Shown here: in pieces, positions 1-6,602 of the stretch
Layout of the letters: each line of letters opens with the position of its first letter
Position numbering within the stretch: the first letter of the stretch is position 1
The notes under the pieces: model-generated
Seen by the model: the letters and a program-made list of their open reading frames with translations, nothing else
Databases searched by the model: none
Told to the model about the DNA's origin: nothing
Translations under genes and position numbers: made by a program
DNA from: Thioalkalivibrio sp.
GTDB lineage: Bacteria; Pseudomonadota; Gammaproteobacteria; Ectothiorhodospirales; Ectothiorhodospiraceae
Direction of reading: 5' to 3'
Assembly (NCBI GenBank): GCA_003553165.1
Contig: PUOZ01000380.1
Span: 1 to 6,602 of the forward strand
Length of the DNA: 6,602 nucleotides

Positions 1-1118
1 AGAAGACGGTGCTCGACGAACTCGACCTGGTGCGCGAGGGCGCCAACGCGATCACCATACGGCGCAATTTCGAGGGCAACCCGCTGCTGTACGTGCCCGA
101 GGTGATCTGGGATTACACCCGCACCAACGTGATGGTGATGGAGCGCATCAGCGGCATCCCGGTGGCCAACATCGAGGAACTGCGCGCACGGGGCGTCGAC
201 CTGAAGCTGCTGGCCGAGCGCGGGGTGGAGATCTTCTTCACCCAGGTCTTCAAGCACAACTTCTTTCACGCGGACATGCATCCGGGCAACATCTTCATTG
301 ATGCCACCGACCCGGCGGATCCGAGCTACATGGCGGTCGATTTCGGCATCGTCGGCAGCCTGTTGCGATCCGACCAGCACTATCTCGCGGAGAACTTCCA
401 CGCCTTCTTCGGCCGTGACTACGGTCGCGTGGCGGAACTCTACGTGGAGTCCGGGTGGGTCCCAGAGGGAACCCGCATCGACGAGTTCGAGGCGGCGATC
501 CGCTCGGTCTGCGAGCCCATTTTCCAGAAGCCGCTGGACCAGATTTCTTTTGGTCACGTGCTGCTGCGGCTGTTCCAGACCGCGCGGCGCTTCGACATGG
601 AGGTGCAGCCGCAGCTGGTGCTGTTGCAGAAGACGCTGCTGAACATCGAGGGCCTGGGCCGCCAGATGTACCCGCAGCTCGACCTCTGGACCACGGCCAA
701 GCCCTTCCTGGAGCGATGGATGTCCGAGCAGGTGGGGCTGCGGGCCTTCCTGCGCAGCGCCGAGCGTCACCTGCCGAGGATCCTGGTGCAGTTGCCGGAA
801 TTGCCGGTCCGGCTGCAAGAGGCGCTGGACGCCGAACGCCAGCGCGCCCAGCGCGATGCCGCCCTGCGCGCCGAGCTGCGCGATCTGCGAACCCTGCTGC
901 AGCGTGATTCGCGACGACGGCTCGAGTCGCTGGTTGGCTTCGGGTTGCTTTTGGGCGCCGGCATCCTCACGCAGATGGAAAGCGTGCCGCAGTGGCTCGG
1001 GCTGGCCTGGCCAGCCTGGCCCGTGGGCCTCATCGGGCTGGTGCTGTTACTGTTCAGCCTGCGCCGCGGCGATGGGGCGCTGAAGAGCATGCGTAGCATA
1101 CCCCGCCGGCTGGATTGA
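1..1118 (+). CDS. ubiB: Ubiquinone biosynthesis kinase-like protein UbiB, 5'-truncated by window edge
   Basis: This is the C-terminal two thirds of UbiB (ABC1/ADCK/UbiB atypical kinase family), a membrane-associated protein that supports the aerobic steps of ubiquinone synthesis, probably through ATPase activity on the Ubi complex. The frame is open from base 3 and the true start lies upstream; the GTG at base 9 is internal. Counting from that GTG, the hinge-like segment [11 protein letters not shown] is at residues 42-52, the family catalytic loop HADMHPGN at 87-94 and the metal-binding DFG at 111-113. The stretch SFGHVLL, then [20 protein letters not shown], is close to what I recall of enterobacterial UbiB. 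An R/A/E-rich, coiled-coil-like helix (about 268-304) precedes two hydrophobic segments (about 306-322 and 335-351) that form the usual C-terminal membrane hairpin. UbiB is usually about 540 residues, so some 170-180 are missing, including the diagnostic KxGQ motif. In gammaproteobacteria the upstream neighbours are often ubiE and ubiJ; they are not in view. Confidence 0.95.
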   Translation, partial: KTVLDELDLVREGANAITIRRNFEGNPLLYVPEVIWDYTRTNVMVMERISGIPVANIEELRARGVDLKLLAERGVEIFFTQVFKHNFFHADMHPGNIFIDATDPADPSYMAVDFGIVGSLLRSDQHYLAENFHAFFGRDYGRVAELYVESGWVPEGTRIDEFEAAIRSVCEPIFQKPLDQISFGHVLLRLFQTARRFDMEVQPQLVLLQKTLLNIEGLGRQMYPQLDLWTTAKPFLERWMSEQVGLRAFLRSAERHLPRILVQLPELPVRLQEALDAERQRAQRDAALRAELRDLRTLLQRDSRRRLESLVGFGLLLGAGILTQMESVPQWLGLAWPAWPVGLIGLVLLLFSLRRGDGALKSMRSIPRRLD

Positions 1119-1139
1119 GTAGACGGGGCCGAGCTGAAC

Positions 1140-1159
1140 CTCCCTGGACCGCCTGGGAG
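1140..1159 (+). other. Imperfect hairpin just after ubiB
   Basis: The arms CTCCCTGG (1140-1147) and CCTGGGAG (1152-1159) pair over 8 positions with one T-T mismatch around the loop ACCG. The hairpin starts 22 bases after the ubiB stop. No T-run follows, so it does not meet the usual definition of a Rho-independent terminator. It could stabilise the ubiB mRNA end or act as a weak terminator between ubiB and pap. I see no convincing sigma-70 promoter in the rest of this 123-base gap, so read-through from ubiB into pap remains possible. Confidence 0.35.
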
Positions 1160-1227
1160 CGAATGGGCGCGCGGGTGGAATTCGCGTGGCTGCCACGAGG
1201 CCGGGGCGCTGCTGCCGCGGGCCTGAC

Positions 1228-1234
1228 AAGGGGA
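1228..1234 (+). promoter_or_regulatory. Ribosome binding site of the polyphosphate:AMP phosphotransferase gene
   Basis: AAGGGGA lies 7 bases before the ATG at 1242 and resembles the Shine-Dalgarno consensus. It supports that ATG as the start, in agreement with the family-typical N-terminus MFEAAELG. Confidence 0.7.
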
Positions 1235-1241
1235 TTGAACA

Positions 1242-2717
1242 ATGTTCGAAGCAGCGGAGTTGGGCCGCACCCTGGACAAGGAAGCCTACAACGAGATGGT
1301 TCCGGAGTTGCGGGCGGGGCTCCTGAACCTGCAGCAGGACCTTCGCGACTGCGACTTCCCGGTGATCCTGCTGATCTCGGGTGCCGATGGCGCCGGCAAG
1401 AGCGAGACGGTCAACATGCTGCACCAGTGGATGGACCCTCGCGGGATCGACACCGCCGCCTTCGATGAACCGACCGACGAGGAACGCGAGCGTCCGGCCT
1501 TCTGGCGTTATTGGCGCGCGCTGCCCCCCAACGGACGCATGGGCGTGTTGTTCGGATCCTGGTACAGCGATCCGATCGCGCAACGGGTGGAGGGCAGGAT
1601 CGACGACGACGGTCTCGCCGTGATGCTCAAGCGCATCAATACCTTCGAGAAGATGCTGGTGGACGGCGGTGCGCTGCTGATCAAGCTCTGGTTTCACCTG
1701 GGCAAGAAGATGCAGGTCGAGCGCATCCGGAAACTGCGCAAGAATCCGAAGACCAAGTGGCGCATCGGCGAGCGCGATCTCGCCGCGCTGAAGTCCTACG
1801 ACACTTTCCGCGCGGTGGCGGAACAGGCCCTGCGCCTGACCAGCACCGGCGAGGCGCCGTGGATGATCATCGAAGGCTACGACGAGCGCCACCGCAACGC
1901 GACCACCGCAAACCACATTCTCGAGGTGGTGCGCAAGCGGATGGAACTGGATCCGAAGACCCTGCGCGGCGCGACGACGGCCTGGAAGACACCGCGGCAG
2001 GGCGACAAGACGATCCTCGATTTCGTCGATCTCGAGAAGCGGCTGGAGAAGAGAGACTATCGCAAGGAGTTGGCGGCGCTGCAGGGCCGTCTGAGCGTGC
2101 TCTCGCGTGCCGCAAGGGAACGCAAGGTCAGCTGCATCGTCGTGCTGGAGGGCTGGGATGCGGCGGGCAAGGGCGGCATCATCCGGCGGGTGACGCGGGC
2201 GATCGATGCCCGCAGCTACCGGGTGATCACGATCGCCGCGCCGACCGACGAGGAGCGTGCCCACCACTATCTCTGGCGCTTCTGGCGGCACATTCCTCGC
2301 GGCGGGCGTTTCACGATCTACGACCGTTCCTGGTACGGGCGGGTGCTGGTCGAGCGGGTCGAGGGCTTCGCCGCCGAGGACGAGTGGATCCGGGCGTACC
2401 GCGAGATCAACGAGTTCGAGGAGGAGCTGACCGACCACGGCATCGTGCTGGTGAAGTTCTGGGTGCACATCGACCGGGACGAGCAGTTGGCGCGTTTCAA
2501 GGCGCGCGAGGAGACGAGCTTCAAGCAGCACAAGCTCACCGAGGAGGACTGGCGCAACCGCGAGAAATGGGACGACTATGCCCACGCGGTGAACGACATG
2601 GTCGAGCGCACCAGCACCGAGTTCGCCCCCTGGAACCTCATCGAGGGCAACGACAAGCGCTGGGCCCGCGTCCGCGCGCTGCAGGTCCTCTGCGAGCGCC
2701 TGGAAAAGGCGCTGTAG
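1242..2717 (+). CDS. pap: Polyphosphate:AMP phosphotransferase (two-domain PPK2, class II)
   Basis: This cytoplasmic enzyme transfers phosphate from polyphosphate to AMP to give ADP, so it recycles AMP using stored polyphosphate. The 491-residue protein is two tandem PPK2 domains, the usual length and layout of class II PPK2. Domain 1 (about 10-235) has a Walker A GADGAGKS at 47-54, but the Walker B region reads LFGSWYSD (103-110) and lacks the Asp-Arg pair. Domain 2 (about 260-491) has Walker A GWDAAGKG at 304-311, a lid segment HHYLWRFWRHIPRGGR at 341-356 and the full Walker B YDRSWYGRVLVERV at 360-373. From what is known of Pseudomonas and Acinetobacter homologues, the C-terminal domain is catalytic and the N-terminal one is degenerate and probably structural; the sequence fits that. 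Nearby ubiB is co-directional 123 bases upstream, and the next operon converges 15 bases downstream. AMP as substrate is inferred from the two-domain architecture. Confidence 0.93.
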   Translation: MFEAAELGRTLDKEAYNEMVPELRAGLLNLQQDLRDCDFPVILLISGADGAGKSETVNMLHQWMDPRGIDTAAFDEPTDEERERPAFWRYWRALPPNGRMGVLFGSWYSDPIAQRVEGRIDDDGLAVMLKRINTFEKMLVDGGALLIKLWFHLGKKMQVERIRKLRKNPKTKWRIGERDLAALKSYDTFRAVAEQALRLTSTGEAPWMIIEGYDERHRNATTANHILEVVRKRMELDPKTLRGATTAWKTPRQGDKTILDFVDLEKRLEKRDYRKELAALQGRLSVLSRAARERKVSCIVVLEGWDAAGKGGIIRRVTRAIDARSYRVITIAAPTDEERAHHYLWRFWRHIPRGGRFTIYDRSWYGRVLVERVEGFAAEDEWIRAYREINEFEEELTDHGIVLVKFWVHIDRDEQLARFKAREETSFKQHKLTEEDWRNREKWDDYAHAVNDMVERTSTEFAPWNLIEGNDKRWARVRALQVLCERLEKAL

Positions 2718-2726
2718 CCTCGCGGG

Positions 2727-2740
2727 TCGCGTCTACGCGA
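2727..2740. repeat. Short inverted repeat between the convergent genes
   Basis: TCGCG and CGCGA (2727-2731 and 2736-2740) are perfect 5-base arms around TCTA. The repeat lies in the 15-base gap between the two convergent stop codons and runs over the stop codon of the minus-strand gene (2733-2735). It could form a small GC-rich hairpin in either transcript. It has no T-run, and in DNA this rich in CG such a repeat can arise by chance, so a terminator role is only a possibility. Confidence 0.3.
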
Positions 2741-4472
2741 TGCGGATGCCGATCAGGGCCACCACGGCGAGCAGCAGCGCGAACAGCAGGGAGGCGTCGC
2801 GGCGCCAGAGGTGCTCGGTGAAGCGGCCCAGGCGGTGGTCGGCGCTGCGGTAGCGGTCCAGGGCCTTCGCCTCCAAGTGCCGCAGAGCGCGCCTGACAGC
2901 GGGCCCGGTCACGCCCAGGGCCTGGCCCGCGCGCAGAGCGAGACCGGGCAGCGGGGTCAGCAGCACCAGTACGTCCGCGGGCGGTATCGGCAGCGGCCGC
3001 AGCCAGCGCCACGCCAATGCGGCCAGCACGAGCCCCGCTGCCACCGGCCATAGCGCATCGGGCAGGCCGCCGACGGCCGCCATCCATGGCACCTCGATTC
3101 CCCACAGGGGCAGCAGCAGGATGCCCAGGACGGTCGCTGCGGTGATCAGGGCCCAGCCGTGCCAGGCCGTGGGCTGGGCATCGTCACGACCGGCCTCCAG
3201 GCGCAGCAGCCAGAGGTGCCGGGCCATGAGCGCGGTCGTGCCGATCGCCGCCAGTCCCAGTAGCAACGGCAGGTAGGACCAGACCTCGGGCACCGGGGCG
3301 TCGGTCAGCAGGCCGTATTTCAGGCTCGCCTTGGCCACCAGCCCGCTGGGCATCAGTCCGGCCAGCGCCAGTGCGGGGATGCCGAGGCCGACCCAGAGCC
3401 AGAGCACGGGGCGCCGCGTGCGGTGACGGACGACCTCGGTGCCCAGGAACAGCGCGGCCTTGGCCAGCGAGTGATGCAGCGCAAACACGGTGATCGCGAC
3501 GGCCAGCAGCGGACCCTGTTCCGGAGCAACCATCCAGGCCCCGATCCCGACCGAGACCAGTCCCATCTGGCTGATGCTCGAATAAGCGAGCACGATGCGC
3601 GGCTGTTTCTGGTTCACCCCGATCAAGGCCGCGGCGAAGGCCGCGAACAGGCCGGTCAGGATGATGATCGTTCCCCAGTGCTGCAGGCCGACGAAGCCCA
3701 GCGGCAGGGTCACCAGCCAGCCGAGCAGCCCCGCCTTGATCATCGCGCCGGCCAGTGCCGCGGCCACCGGCACCGGTGCGGCGCCATAGGCCAGCGGCAG
3801 GCTGAAGTGCAGCAGCGGCAGACCGGCCTTGACCCCGAAACCGAGCCAGAGGCTGGCGATGATCAGGTCGCGCTCCGGGGCGCCCGCGATGGCCTGCGGC
3901 AATTCGGCGAGCATCGGGAGCAGCGGTGCCGCCGTGGCCCGGGCCGCGAGCAGCAGGCCCATCAGGATCAGGGCCTCGCCGAGCACGGCGAGTACCAGGT
4001 AGACACGGCCTGCGCGCTGGGCGGTTTCGTTCTGGTCGTGCACGATGAGCCCGTAGGCTGCGAAGGTCATCAGGGCGAAGCTGGTATAGAACAGCGCCAC
4101 GTCCAGCGCCACGATCAGGCCAATGTTGCCGGCCAGCGTGAACAGCCAGAACACGCAGAAGCGTTCGCAGTGATCGCCCTCGGCCAGGTGTCCCCGCCCG
4201 TGGATTCCGGCGGCGAACCAGATCAGCGCGGTGAAGAACAGGAAAACCCGGGTGGTTTCGGTCAGGCCGAGATAGCCGCCGAACAGCAGCCAGCTCAGTT
4301 CGACCGTCTCACCGGGGGTTCCCAGCAGTGCGAGCAGCAGCGCCGGCGCCGCGGCCCAGGGCGCGAGCGGGCCGATGTGCCGTCGCAGCCGCGGAACCCC
4401 CCAGAGCACGCCAAGCGCCAGTGGCACCCCGGGTGCGAGGAGCAGCGCGGCCGTGCCCAGAAAGCCGCTCAT
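2733..4472 (-). CDS. Divergent MrpD/NuoL-NuoM-like antiporter-type membrane subunit, 579 aa
   Basis: This is an integral membrane protein of the proton-translocating subunit family shared by complex I and Mrp antiporters. The start is the ATG at 4472, whose ATGA overlaps the stop of the upstream gene; the ribosome binding site is weak, which suggests translational coupling. About 14-16 hydrophobic segments are visible. Kept core residues are the TM7 lysine K215 (GFGVKAGLPLLH), TM8 lysine K246, the TM11 motif HHSLAK (333-338) and TM12 lysine K381 in GLVAK. Against its neighbour, the TM5 glutamate is replaced by A133 and the TM8 histidine by L240, while E166 sits in TM6. The C-terminal region adds a charged helix (about 525-557, rich in Arg, His, Glu) and a last membrane segment (561-578). 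At 579 residues it is longer than MrpD/NuoM (about 490-510) and near NuoL (about 610), but lacks the MrpA/MrpB extension. It is the last gene of its unit. The exact complex it belongs to cannot be decided from this window. Confidence 0.88.
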   Translation of the reverse strand: MSGFLGTAALLLAPGVPLALGVLWGVPRLRRHIGPLAPWAAAPALLLALLGTPGETVELSWLLFGGYLGLTETTRVFLFFTALIWFAAGIHGRGHLAEGDHCERFCVFWLFTLAGNIGLIVALDVALFYTSFALMTFAAYGLIVHDQNETAQRAGRVYLVLAVLGEALILMGLLLAARATAAPLLPMLAELPQAIAGAPERDLIIASLWLGFGVKAGLPLLHFSLPLAYGAAPVPVAAALAGAMIKAGLLGWLVTLPLGFVGLQHWGTIIILTGLFAAFAAALIGVNQKQPRIVLAYSSISQMGLVSVGIGAWMVAPEQGPLLAVAITVFALHHSLAKAALFLGTEVVRHRTRRPVLWLWVGLGIPALALAGLMPSGLVAKASLKYGLLTDAPVPEVWSYLPLLLGLAAIGTTALMARHLWLLRLEAGRDDAQPTAWHGWALITAATVLGILLLPLWGIEVPWMAAVGGLPDALWPVAAGLVLAALAWRWLRPLPIPPADVLVLLTPLPGLALRAGQALGVTGPAVRRALRHLEAKALDRYRSADHRLGRFTEHLWRRDASLLFALLLAVVALIGIRIA

Positions 4473-5965
4473 GGCAGGTACTCGCGACTGACGATCAGGT
4501 CCGCCCAGTACAACGGGCTGAACGGCATTCCGGCGAGCACGCCGGCGACCAGCGCGAAGGCGGCGGTGGCCAGCGTCGGGAGCAGCAGCCAGCCCGAGGT
4601 CTCGAAGCGGCCGAGGACCTTCCCCTCGCACCACAGCCGTTGCCGTCGGCGAAACCAGATCCGGTACAGGATGGGAAGGAAGTAGGCCGCGTTCAGCAGG
4701 CTGCTCAGGATCAGTACCCCGAGTACCCAGTTCATCTCCGCCTGCAGCGCCCCCATGCCCAGGTACCACTTGCTGATGAAGCCTGCCATCGGCGGGATGC
4801 CGATCATGCCGAAGGCGCCGAGCGTGAAGGCGACGCTGGTCGCCGGCATGCGCTGGCCGGCGCCGTCGAGTTCGCTGATCTTGTGCACGCCCAGGGTCTC
4901 GGCGTAGTTGCCAGCGCAGAAGAACAGCGTGATCTTCATCAGCCCCTGGTGCAGCAGGTGCACCAGCCCGCCCAGGGTGCCCACCGGTCCGAACAGACTG
5001 ATGCCGAGAATGATGTAGGACACCTGGCTGACGGTGGAGAAGGCCAGGCGTTTCTTCAGGTCGTCCTGGGCCAGAGCGCGCAGCGATCCGTAGATGATGG
5101 TGATGGACGCGGCGACCGCCAGCGGTCCGAGCAGGCCGAGCGAGAACGCGAACTCGATGCCGTACACGTCGTAGACCAGCCGGGCGATGCCGAAGGCACC
5201 GGCCTTGACCACGGCCACCGCGTGCAGCAGCGCGCTGACCGGGGCCGGCGCGACCATGGCCATCGGCAGCCAGGCATGCAGGGGGAACAGCGCCGCCTTG
5301 ACTCCCAGCCCGATGATCATCATCAGGAAGATGCCGATCAGCAGCGGGTGCAGCGAGGGATCGAGCCCGGACAGCACGCCGCCGGGAACGAACTCGGTAT
5401 CGCCGACCAGTACGTGCAGGGCGACCACGCCGAACAGCAGCAGGGCCCCGCCGCCCAGCGTGTAGTAGAGGTAGACCTGGCCGGCGCGCAGCGACTCGCG
5501 CGTGCCCCGGTGCACCACCAGCGGGTAGGTGGACAGCGTCAGCAGTTCGTAGAACAGCAGGAAGGTGAACAGGTTGCCGGCCAGCGCGATGCCGACGGTA
5601 CTGGCCACGCAAAGGCTGAAGAAGCCGAAGAAGCGGCTGCGGTTGGGTGCCTTCTCGAGGTAGCCGATGGCGTAGATGGTCGTGAACAGCCAGAGCAGCG
5701 AGGACAGCCCGACGAACATCATCCCCAGGGCGTCGGCGCGCAGGATGAAGTCCACGCCCTCGATGATGGTGAAGCGAAACTCGTAATCGATGTTCTGGTA
5801 GACGCCCCAGACGATCCAGCCGACCAGCAGCAGCTTCAGGACCGCGGCGGCGAGGTTGAACACGCTGCGCGTGGTGTGGCGGGATTCCGCGAGCAGGAAG
5901 ATGACGGCCGAGGCCACCAGCGAGGTGGCCAGCACGCCAAACAGGATGAGTGCGTTCCAGGTCAT
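4469..5965 (-). CDS. Monovalent cation/proton antiporter subunit D family protein (MrpD/MnhD-like), 498 aa
   Basis: This is an integral membrane ion-translocating subunit, most like MrpD of multisubunit Na+/H+ antiporters and NuoM of complex I; the length of 498 residues is typical. Roughly 14 hydrophobic segments are visible. The full set of charged channel residues is present: TM5 glutamate E140 (FYELLTLSTYPLV), TM7 lysine K223 (GLGVKAALFPLHAWLP), H248 and K254 in TM8 (after the PAPVSALLH turn), K344 in TM11 and K399 in TM12 (GFISKWYL). In the TM11 motif the order is HLLHQGLMK (336-344), with Gln where relatives have the second His. The start is the ATG at 5965, which overlaps the upstream stop (TGATG) and has a GGAG 7 bases upstream. 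The stop overlaps the next gene by ATGA. Coupled expression with both neighbours is therefore likely. Whether it moves Na+, K+ or only H+ cannot be told from sequence; a hydrogenase-4-type or complex-I-related membrane arm is the alternative. Confidence 0.93.
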   Translation of the reverse strand: MTWNALILFGVLATSLVASAVIFLLAESRHTTRSVFNLAAAVLKLLLVGWIVWGVYQNIDYEFRFTIIEGVDFILRADALGMMFVGLSSLLWLFTTIYAIGYLEKAPNRSRFFGFFSLCVASTVGIALAGNLFTFLLFYELLTLSTYPLVVHRGTRESLRAGQVYLYYTLGGGALLLFGVVALHVLVGDTEFVPGGVLSGLDPSLHPLLIGIFLMMIIGLGVKAALFPLHAWLPMAMVAPAPVSALLHAVAVVKAGAFGIARLVYDVYGIEFAFSLGLLGPLAVAASITIIYGSLRALAQDDLKKRLAFSTVSQVSYIILGISLFGPVGTLGGLVHLLHQGLMKITLFFCAGNYAETLGVHKISELDGAGQRMPATSVAFTLGAFGMIGIPPMAGFISKWYLGMGALQAEMNWVLGVLILSSLLNAAYFLPILYRIWFRRRQRLWCEGKVLGRFETSGWLLLPTLATAAFALVAGVLAGMPFSPLYWADLIVSREYLP

Positions 5966-6602
5966 CAGCCGGCTCCAAAGGCGCTGCCGAGGCGCAGCCA
6001 GAACAGCGGCAGATGGGCGGTCAGGCCGATCAGGATCGCGGCCGAGGCGAGGATCAGCGCGGTGACGTCCAGCGTCAGCGGCGGCGTCACCGAGCGGTCG
6101 ATCTGCGGCCCCTCACGGAAGGACATGCGGAAGACCTTGAAGATGTAGGCGGCGCTCAGCAGGCCGCCCAGGAACAGCACGATCAGCCACCACCACTGGC
6201 CGCTGAGGATCGCGCTGTGCAGCAGCAGCCACTTGCCGGTGAAACCGCCGCTGGGCGGAAGTCCCATCAGGCTGACGCCCGCCAGACCGAAACTGAACAG
6301 CGACATCGGCCGGAAGCGGCTGATGCCGACCAGGTGACTGATCTGCGTGCTTCCGACGGCAAGGATGAGGTTGCCGGCGCTGAGGAACAGCGCGGCCTTG
6401 GCCAGGGCATGGGCCACCAGCATCATCAGCGTACCGTCCCAGGCGAGGCGCGCGGCCTCCGGGCCGGTGCCGGTGACCAGCGGAAAGAACAGGAACAGGT
6501 AGCCGACCTGGGCCACGGTGGAGTAGGCGACCAGCTGTTTCAGGTGGTGCTGGCGCCAGGCCATCCAGCCGCCGTAGAACACCGCGCCGGCACCGAGCAC
6601 CC
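5965..6602 (-). CDS. Antiporter subunit D/NuoN-NuoM-like protein, N-terminus beyond the window edge
   Basis: This is the C-terminal 212 or so codons of a third member of the same membrane subunit family; the frame is open to the right edge and the GTG at 6600 is internal. The visible part begins at the family segment HHLKQLVAYSTVAQVGYL, the conserved region after TM9 (about 18-35 of the visible part), continues with the TM11 motif HALAKAALF (64-72) and the TM12 motif GLPPSGGFTGKW with its lysine (K123), and finishes with TM13 and TM14 (about 137-158 and 175-200). It has no long C-terminal extension, so it resembles MrpD, NuoM or NuoN rather than NuoL. TM5, TM7 and TM8 residues are not in view. 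Its TGA at 5965-5967 shares one base with the next ATG, and its last codons carry the ribosome binding site of that gene, so it is in the same operon. Confidence 0.9.
   Translation of the reverse strand, partial: VLGAGAVFYGGWMAWRQHHLKQLVAYSTVAQVGYLFLFFPLVTGTGPEAARLAWDGTLMMLVAHALAKAALFLSAGNLILAVGSTQISHLVGISRFRPMSLFSFGLAGVSLMGLPPSGGFTGKWLLLHSAILSGQWWWLIVLFLGGLLSAAYIFKVFRMSFREGPQIDRSVTPPLTLDVTALILASAAILIGLTAHLPLFWLRLGSAFGAG
5973..5976 (-). promoter_or_regulatory. Ribosome binding site of the 498-aa subunit, embedded in the upstream gene
   Basis: On the minus strand the sequence reads TTTGGAG, then 7 bases, then ATG. The GGAG lies inside the last codons of the upstream antiporter gene. This placement with the TGATG overlap fits re-initiation or coupled translation and supports the ATG at 5965 as the start. 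Confidence 0.65.

Noticed and set aside
1119..1241. Promoter for pap in the ubiB-pap gap
   Set aside because: No pair of -35 and -10 elements with acceptable spacing stands out in this GC-rich 123-base stretch, so I do not annotate one.
1047..2585. A 512-codon open frame on the minus strand opposite pap
   Set aside because: It lies almost wholly antisense to a clearly recognised enzyme, is rich in Leu, Arg, His, Gln and Ala without any domain I recognise, and has the look of a high-GC mirror frame.
2733..4472. Identification as DabB, the NuoL-like partner in the DAB inorganic carbon system
   Set aside because: DabB is normally a single NuoL-like gene next to a large DabA (DUF2309) gene. Here three paralogues are in tandem and the downstream neighbour is a convergent pap.
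3423..4685. A 420-codon plus-strand frame opposite the 579-aa subunit
   Set aside because: It is another mirror frame of low-complexity Gln/Gly/Arg composition and has no recognisable domain.
4473..5978. In-frame upstream extension of the 579-aa protein to a 1081-codon reading frame (apparent fusion)
   Set aside because: The extra 502 codons are an Arg/Gly/Ala-rich shadow of the 498-aa gene with no membrane segments of their own, while ATG 4472 has family-like sequence from its first residues and a typical ATGA overlap.
4328..6148. A 606-codon open frame on the plus strand opposite the antiporter genes
   Set aside because: The translation is Gln/His/Gly/Glu-rich, as expected when membrane-protein codons are read from the opposite strand, and it spans parts of three real genes.

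Overview
The window is GC-rich and densely coded, and looks like chromosomal DNA of a ubiquinone-using proteobacterium. The UbiB tail closely resembles the enterobacterial form, which points to the Gammaproteobacteria. The lineage below class level cannot be fixed from the sequence alone. No rRNA, tRNA, CRISPR array, insertion sequence or phage gene is visible.

Left part, plus strand. The window opens inside ubiB, an atypical kinase-like protein of ubiquinone biosynthesis. The catalytic loop, the DFG motif and the C-terminal membrane hairpin are present, and roughly the first third is missing. After a 123-base gap that contains an imperfect hairpin comes a complete two-domain polyphosphate:AMP phosphotransferase (PPK2 class II, pap) with a good ribosome binding site.

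Right part, minus strand. Reading inward from the right edge there are three consecutive genes for different members of the MrpD/NuoL/NuoM/NuoN family of ion-translocating membrane subunits. The first is cut by the window edge, the second is a 498-residue MrpD-like protein, and the third is a divergent 579-residue member with a C-terminal extension. They are joined by TGATG and ATGA stop/start overlaps, so they form one translationally coupled unit. It ends only 15 bases from the end of pap, with which it converges. The most likely interpretation is the distal end of an Mrp-type (multisubunit cation/proton antiporter) or complex-I-related operon whose smaller subunits lie beyond the right edge. 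No NiFe-hydrogenase-type, NuoH-type or DabA-type gene is visible here.

Functional links: all complete genes fit energy metabolism in a general way (quinone supply, polyphosphate-driven ADP formation, ion gradients). The two strands are separate transcription units, and nothing shows direct cooperation. The point most worth following up is the 579-residue paralogue. It has lost the transmembrane-5 glutamate that its neighbour keeps, carries a glutamate in transmembrane helix 6 instead, and ends in an amphipathic helix plus an extra membrane segment.
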